Assembly: GCA_934728065.1 (NCBI GenBank)
Contig: CAKVDW010000003.1
Coordinates: 48,339-112,338, forward strand
Length of the DNA stretch: 64,000 nucleotides
Source: an uncultured Campylobacter sp.
GTDB taxonomy: Bacteria; Campylobacterota; Campylobacteria; Campylobacterales; Campylobacteraceae
Direction of reading: 5' to 3'
A program made the translations under genes and the position numbers. This document shows positions 59,699-64,000 of this stretch, piece by piece. Every line of letters starts with the position of its first letter. The stretch's first letter is position 1. Below the pieces are notes generated by a model, which saw only the letters and a list, made by a program, of their open reading frames with translations, made no database searches and was not told the DNA's origin.

Positions 59699-61918
59699 TT
59701 AACCTTTATATAAAAAATGTGCCATTTGTCCTAGTGCGATGCAGCTGTCATTTGGAGGAAATTTAAGCGAAACCTTGTAGGCAAAATTCTTTTTGTTAAG
59801 GATTTTAAGCAGGGTTGAATTTTGAAAAACGCCACCACACAAAATTACGGGCAAATTTTTGCTTGCTAAAAGCCCATTTTTTTGTGAATTTTGCGCTCTT
59901 TTTTTCTCAAAAAGCGCGGTAAAATCAACTATACAAGCAGCTAGTGCATTTAAAAAGCCCGTGCAAGCGTGGCGTGTGTCATCTTTTAAGGCTTGTTTAA
60001 AGGCATTTTTCACGCAAATTTCATTTTCATTTATGTCAAATTTGTAGCTGTAAGCTAAATTTTCATCAAAATGCTTTTCTATCAAAAGCCCTATTTGAGC
60101 TTCATAATCAAGCCTTTCTTTGCCAAAAATCACCGCCCCAAAAGCATCGATTATGCGCCCTAGCGAGCTGGTAAAAAGCGAGCTTTGAGCGTGAATTTTA
60201 GCTAAATTTTCTAGCTTTGTGGGCGAAAAACGGGCTAAAAAATCCTTGCTTTCATCTTGCAAATTCCACTCAAAAATAAGGCTTAAAGCTAAATTTGCGA
60301 TATTTTTTATATCAGCGTTGATGAGCTTAAATTCGCTAAAATGTCCCACTCTTTCATACTTTGCTAAATCCGCCTTAAAAATCTCTCCGCCCCAAATTTT
60401 GCCATCATCGCCATAACCCGTGCCATCAAAGGCAAAGGCAAGCACTTCATCAAAAATGCGATGCTCAAAAAGCGTGGCGCAAAGGTGTGCGTAGTGGTGC
60501 TGGACTTTTAAATTTGGCTTTAAATCCCCATAATCAAAGTGCGGATGCTTGTCGCCGATGAGTGTGTCAAAGCACAAATCGTAGTTTCGCACAAAAAATT
60601 CAAGCGAATTTGCAAATCGCTCGAGTGTATCCACGCTTTTCAAATCGCCTATGTAAGGTGATACGATGAGCTTTTTGTCGTAGCTTATCACAAATTCGTT
60701 TTTCAGTTCAGCCCCTAATGCAAGGGCATTTTTGCGCGAAAAATGCTCGTCAAGCTTTATATATGTAGGGCTAATGCCCCTTGAAGTGCGTAAAAACATT
60801 ATTTCATCATCGATAACTTGGGCTATGCTATCATCGCTTGGGTTTTCAATCTCTCTTTCAAAGCCTAAAAGAAATACGCCATTTAGCTTAAAAAATAAAT
60901 CCTCTTCCTTGTAAATAATGCTCTCTCCGCTTAAATTTGCACTTGTGGCGATGATAGGGCTTTGAAAATACTCAAAAAGCAAGAGTTGAAAGGGGGTGTA
61001 GGCTAGCATAATGCCGATTTTATCGGTGTCAAAGGCGATTTGTCCTAGCTTGATACGCGCCTTTAAAAGCACTATGGGCTTGACATTTGAGCTTAAAAGG
61101 CTTGCTTCCTTGTCGTTTATGTGCGCGAGTGTGTGTGCCTGTGCTAAATCCTTGCAAAGCACAGCCAAAGGCTTTGCGGGGCGGTTTTTGCGCTCTCTTA
61201 ATTTTTGTATGGCTTTTTCATTAAGCGCATCGCAGATGAGATGAAAGCCGCCCACGCCCTTCATCGCAAGGATTTCGCCCTTTTTTAAAAGCATAGCAGC
61301 TTGCTTAAAGGCGTTTTCATCTGTGGCAAGTGTTGATTTGTCAGCACTTTGCAAGCTCACTTTGATGGCGCATTTGGGGCAGGATATGGGCTGAGCGTGA
61401 AAGCGGCGGTTTTTTGGGTTTTCATACTCGCTTTGACAATGCTTACACATTTTAAATTCGCTCATAGTGGTGTTTTTTCTGTCATAAGGGAGTTTTTTGA
61501 TAAGCGAAAAGCGCACCCCACAATGCGTGCAAGTGATAAAAGGGTAATGAAAACGCGCATTTGTAGGCTCATAAAATTCTTTTTCACACTCATCGCAAAA
61601 AGAAAAGTCGCTTAAAATCGCGCTTGTCTTTACGCTCGTTTGCGAAAGGCTTATGCGAAAATCGCTATACACAGGGCTTTTGCACTCGCTTATTTTGATT
61701 TGCTCGATTTTCGCTAAGGGGGGTAAGTTTGCCTTTAAATCGCTCAAAAAACTTTCGCACTCGCTTTTAGCGCATTGTAAGATGATGACAACGCCCTTTG
61801 TGTCGTTATAAACCTCGCCAAAAAGCCCTTTTTTCGTGGCGAGATTAAAGACAAGCGGACGAAAGCCCACGCCTTGCACCAGCCCTGAAATTTCAAGTTT
61901 AAATGAAGAGCGGCACAT
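59699..61918 (-). CDS. hypF: Carbamoyltransferase HypF
   Basis: 739 residues. It makes the cyanide ligands of [NiFe] hydrogenase from carbamoyl phosphate. Domains in order: acylphosphatase (GLVQGVGFRPLVF), two zinc fingers (CDECEKEF, CTHCGVRFS, CKHCQSEY, CPKC), YrdC-like (KGVGGFHLICDA), and Kae1-like carbamoyltransferase (HHYAHLCATLFEH; AFDGTGYGDDG). It overlaps the upstream hypothetical by 20 bases. Other hyp genes are not in the window. Confidence 0.95.
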   Translation of the reverse strand: MCRSSFKLEISGLVQGVGFRPLVFNLATKKGLFGEVYNDTKGVVIILQCAKSECESFLSDLKANLPPLAKIEQIKISECKSPVYSDFRISLSQTSVKTSAILSDFSFCDECEKEFYEPTNARFHYPFITCTHCGVRFSLIKKLPYDRKNTTMSEFKMCKHCQSEYENPKNRRFHAQPISCPKCAIKVSLQSADKSTLATDENAFKQAAMLLKKGEILAMKGVGGFHLICDALNEKAIQKLRERKNRPAKPLAVLCKDLAQAHTLAHINDKEASLLSSNVKPIVLLKARIKLGQIAFDTDKIGIMLAYTPFQLLLFEYFQSPIIATSANLSGESIIYKEEDLFFKLNGVFLLGFEREIENPSDDSIAQVIDDEIMFLRTSRGISPTYIKLDEHFSRKNALALGAELKNEFVISYDKKLIVSPYIGDLKSVDTLERFANSLEFFVRNYDLCFDTLIGDKHPHFDYGDLKPNLKVQHHYAHLCATLFEHRIFDEVLAFAFDGTGYGDDGKIWGGEIFKADLAKYERVGHFSEFKLINADIKNIANLALSLIFEWNLQDESKDFLARFSPTKLENLAKIHAQSSLFTSSLGRIIDAFGAVIFGKERLDYEAQIGLLIEKHFDENLAYSYKFDINENEICVKNAFKQALKDDTRHACTGFLNALAACIVDFTALFEKKRAQNSQKNGLLASKNLPVILCGGVFQNSTLLKILNKKNFAYKVSLKFPPNDSCIALGQMAHFLYKG

Positions 61919-63425
61919 CGCTCACCTTGCAGTTTTTTAGGTGTTTGAGTGTGTTTTTAGCAAGGCTTTTGCACTCAAAGAGTGAACCACTGATGATGGC
62001 ACATTCGGCAAGTCCTTTTTCTCGCAGTTCATCGTAAAAATCACGCAAAAAATACACCAAGCTCTCCACCGCTCCATAAGCGATATTGCTAGCCTCCACG
62101 CCTGCAAGCATAAAGCTCATCGTTGAACGCAAAGTCCTTGTGTAGTCAAATTCCTTGCCGTTTTCCTTGAAACGAAAGTCAATTTTCACACCGCGGGGCA
62201 GTTTTGAGCTATCGCTTAGCTCTAAAAGCTTGTGTGCGGCTTTTTGTGTCTCATCATCAAGCCCAAGCATTTGTCCCACAAGTCCTAAAAGCGAAAAAAA
62301 GTTATTTTTCACCTTAAATTCGCCACTTAAAAGTTTAAAATTTTGCTTATAGTTCTCAAAAAGCCTTGCGCCCACTTCATCAGCGCAAATGTCAGCATAA
62401 AGCTGCTTTGCGTTGCGCGGCAAATCAAGCCTTAAAAGGTTTGTCCCCTTATCCACAAGCAAAATGTCATCATCATTTTGACTAAGCTCCAAAAGCAACG
62501 CCCGCTCATCAAAGCGACTCAAAATATAAGAAATTCGAGCCATATTTTTGTCATCTTTGCTTAAAATAAGCTCCCTTGCCTTTTGGTTGATGAAACTAAG
62601 CCCGTTAAGCACGATGAGCCTTTTATCAAGCTCATAAATTTCAAAGTCAGCACCTAAATTTTCGCGCTTTGTAAAGGCTAAAAAATTCACATTTTTTTCA
62701 AAAAGTTTCTCGCCAAGTGCGAAAAAGAAAAGATTGTGCGGGAGTTTGAGCCTAAATTCGTTAAATTCAAGCTGATATTTGCTGCGAAAAATCGCCGAAA
62801 AACGAAGTTTTATCAGTGGTTTTTCAAGGCTTGCGAGTAGTTTGAGATTTTCGTTAGAGCAAACAAATGCCGATTTTATCGCCTTTATGTCAGTAGCCAT
62901 TAAAAAATCTTTTTGCCACTCGCCCTTAAAAAGCTCTATTTCATAAACCCCAAGCTCGTTTTTGATGAAAAAACTCTGCCCCGCACAAAGGCGCGACACG
63001 CTTTCATCAAGCAAGGCGTTAAAATTTGCCCTTGAAATAGGCTCAAAACTCGCCCCATCAAAGCAAAGCTCATCATTTACAAACTCGCCCCATTCGTTGT
63101 CAATCAACTCGCCTTTTTCTTGGTAAGCCCTTGAATTTAAGCTTGTTAAAAAGTCCTTTTTAGCGAAGTTTTTTTGAATTTGGCTTTGCTCTATGCTTTC
63201 ATTTTCAATGGCTTGCACCTTAAAATCTCGCACAAAAACCGAATTTGGCATATTTTCAAGGCTAGTGCAAAACTCATTTATAGCCTTTTCGTTTCCTTGC
63301 ACCTTTAAAGTGATGATTTCTTGGGACTTTTCAAGGCTAAAATTCAAATTTTTAGCATAAAGGCACAACAAATACTCGAAAAAATCATTCTCGCTCGTGT
63401 AAGTAAAATCAAATCTCAAAAGCAC
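61899..63425 (-). CDS. Hypothetical protein, conserved next to hypF
   Basis: 508 residues, starts MLLRFDFTYTSENDFF. A short N-terminal region resembles an acylphosphatase-like fold (LKVQGNEKAINEFCTSLENMP), as in HypF itself; the C-terminal third (DFRFKENGKEFDYTRTLRSTMSF; NIAYGAVESLVYFL) resembles HypF/Kae1 substrate regions only in general character. An equivalent gene lies upstream of hypF in C. jejuni (Cj0621 position). It may assist hydrogenase maturation; that is inferred from position. Confidence 0.75.
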   Translation of the reverse strand: MLLRFDFTYTSENDFFEYLLCLYAKNLNFSLEKSQEIITLKVQGNEKAINEFCTSLENMPNSVFVRDFKVQAIENESIEQSQIQKNFAKKDFLTSLNSRAYQEKGELIDNEWGEFVNDELCFDGASFEPISRANFNALLDESVSRLCAGQSFFIKNELGVYEIELFKGEWQKDFLMATDIKAIKSAFVCSNENLKLLASLEKPLIKLRFSAIFRSKYQLEFNEFRLKLPHNLFFFALGEKLFEKNVNFLAFTKRENLGADFEIYELDKRLIVLNGLSFINQKARELILSKDDKNMARISYILSRFDERALLLELSQNDDDILLVDKGTNLLRLDLPRNAKQLYADICADEVGARLFENYKQNFKLLSGEFKVKNNFFSLLGLVGQMLGLDDETQKAAHKLLELSDSSKLPRGVKIDFRFKENGKEFDYTRTLRSTMSFMLAGVEASNIAYGAVESLVYFLRDFYDELREKGLAECAIISGSLFECKSLAKNTLKHLKNCKVSDVPLFI

Positions 63426-63526
63426 GACATAACCTTAAATAAATTTATCATATAAATATAACATTTTTGCCCTAAAAAATAAGTTAAATTTCAAAAACTT
63501 TCTTGTTATTTCTTTGACTAAGCATT

Positions 63527-64000
63527 TTAAATTTGCGCTTCATTTTTCATCTTTTGTAAATATCTTTGCCTTAATTTTTGAGTAAATTCGCCCACTTTAC
63601 CATCGGCTATTATCTTGCCATCAGCCTTAACAACAGCTAAAATGGGTAAGGAGGCTGCTGATATAAAAACTTCATCAGCCTCATAAACATCATTCATCGT
63701 AAAGGCTCTTTGTTCAACTTGCAAACCAAGTTCATAAGCAAAATTTAAAATATTTTGTCTGCGAATTCCACACAAAATTTCATTAGAAAAGGGCTTTGTG
63801 ATAAGCGTTTTGTCCTTGATTATAAAGGCTGATGCGCTTGTAGCCTCCGTAACTTTGCCATTTTCTACCATAAAACCCTCATCAGCACCCGCATTTAACG
63901 CCATTTCTTTAGCATAGCACTGTGCTAAAAGCGATATGCTCTTTATGTCGCGCCTTTTCCAACGAATGTCAGGCACGCTCACCACGCTTATACCCTTGCT
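63527..64000 (-). CDS. D-amino-acid aminotransferase, C-terminal part (5' end outside window)
   Basis: The frame stays open to the window edge. Class IV PLP aminotransferase: the PLP lysine is in RRDIKSISLLAQ, followed by EATSASAFIIKDKTLIT and FISAASLPILAVVKADGK. ADGKVGEFTQKLRQRYL at the end resembles Bacillus D-alanine aminotransferase more than IlvE. It would convert D-amino acids for peptidoglycan. AlaRacemase-independent supply of D-Ala or D-Glu is possible. Confidence 0.8.
   Translation of the reverse strand, partial: SKGISVVSVPDIRWKRRDIKSISLLAQCYAKEMALNAGADEGFMVENGKVTEATSASAFIIKDKTLITKPFSNEILCGIRRQNILNFAYELGLQVEQRAFTMNDVYEADEVFISAASLPILAVVKADGKIIADGKVGEFTQKLRQRYLQKMKNEAQI

Overview
The window is AT-rich epsilonproteobacterial chromosome, most likely Campylobacter. 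Much of the gene content and order matches what I remember of C. jejuni, in blocks that are rearranged relative to one another: fbp, metG, ogt, acnB, trmA and ilvA; nssR and ctb with an amino-acid ABC transporter; metE and metF; rpsL, rpsG and fusA; hypF. The sequence alone does not fix the species. Lineages near C. upsaliensis or C. helveticus are possible.

Layout. 1-2.3 kb: restriction-modification genes (an incoming methyltransferase end, a probable restriction enzyme and a D12-class adenine methyltransferase) wedged against fbp, with the 5' end of fbp duplicated on both sides of the cassette. 2.3-17.6 kb: metabolic core (fbp, metG, ogt, acnB, ankyrin protein, iron-type binding lipoprotein, SDR, trmA, ilvA, a RhuM-Fic/Doc fusion, an EamA exporter). 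17.8-19.8 kb: an autotransporter whose passenger looks like an IdeS/Mac cysteine protease. 19.9-25.7 kb: amino-acid ABC transporter and two capsule-type glycosyltransferases. 25.8-33.6 kb: a chemoreceptor with an 18-base homopolymer in its promoter, the nitrosative-stress pair nssR/ctb, an SMR efflux pair with its MarR regulator and tandem operators, two CNNM/CBS membrane proteins and a CDF exporter. 33.8-38.2 kb: an orphan plasmid-type ParA with a lysine-rich partner, a Na/phosphate cotransporter and an AEC transporter. 38.4-45.3 kb: metF, metE and, upstream, an operon of two luciferase-like flavin monooxygenases around an ATP-grasp protein. That operon is preceded by a 15-residue leader peptide containing seven methionines.

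45.4-46.0 kb: five tRNA genes (Lys, Glu-like, Val, Asp, Lys), the Glu-like one with a damaged anticodon arm. 46.0-48.9 kb: two DUF2157/GDYXXLXY-type membrane genes, a candidate small RNA and a secreted hypothetical. 48.9-54.8 kb: an integrative mobilizable element at tRNA-Arg(CCU), with integrase, S24-type repressor, excisionase, RepA-like ATPase, relaxase and an origin-like nested palindrome. Its core is enclosed by perfectly matching inverted repeats of 318 bases. 55-56.5 kb: small ORFs and decayed genes. 56.5-64 kb: fusA, rpsG, rpsL, hypF, a hypothetical and the end of a D-amino-acid aminotransferase.

The most unusual items are the methionine-rich leader with its monooxygenase/ATP-grasp operon, the IdeS-like autotransporter, and the inverted-repeat-bounded mobile element. 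All calls come from reading the sequence without database searches. Family names are by recognised motifs, and C. jejuni comparisons are from memory.
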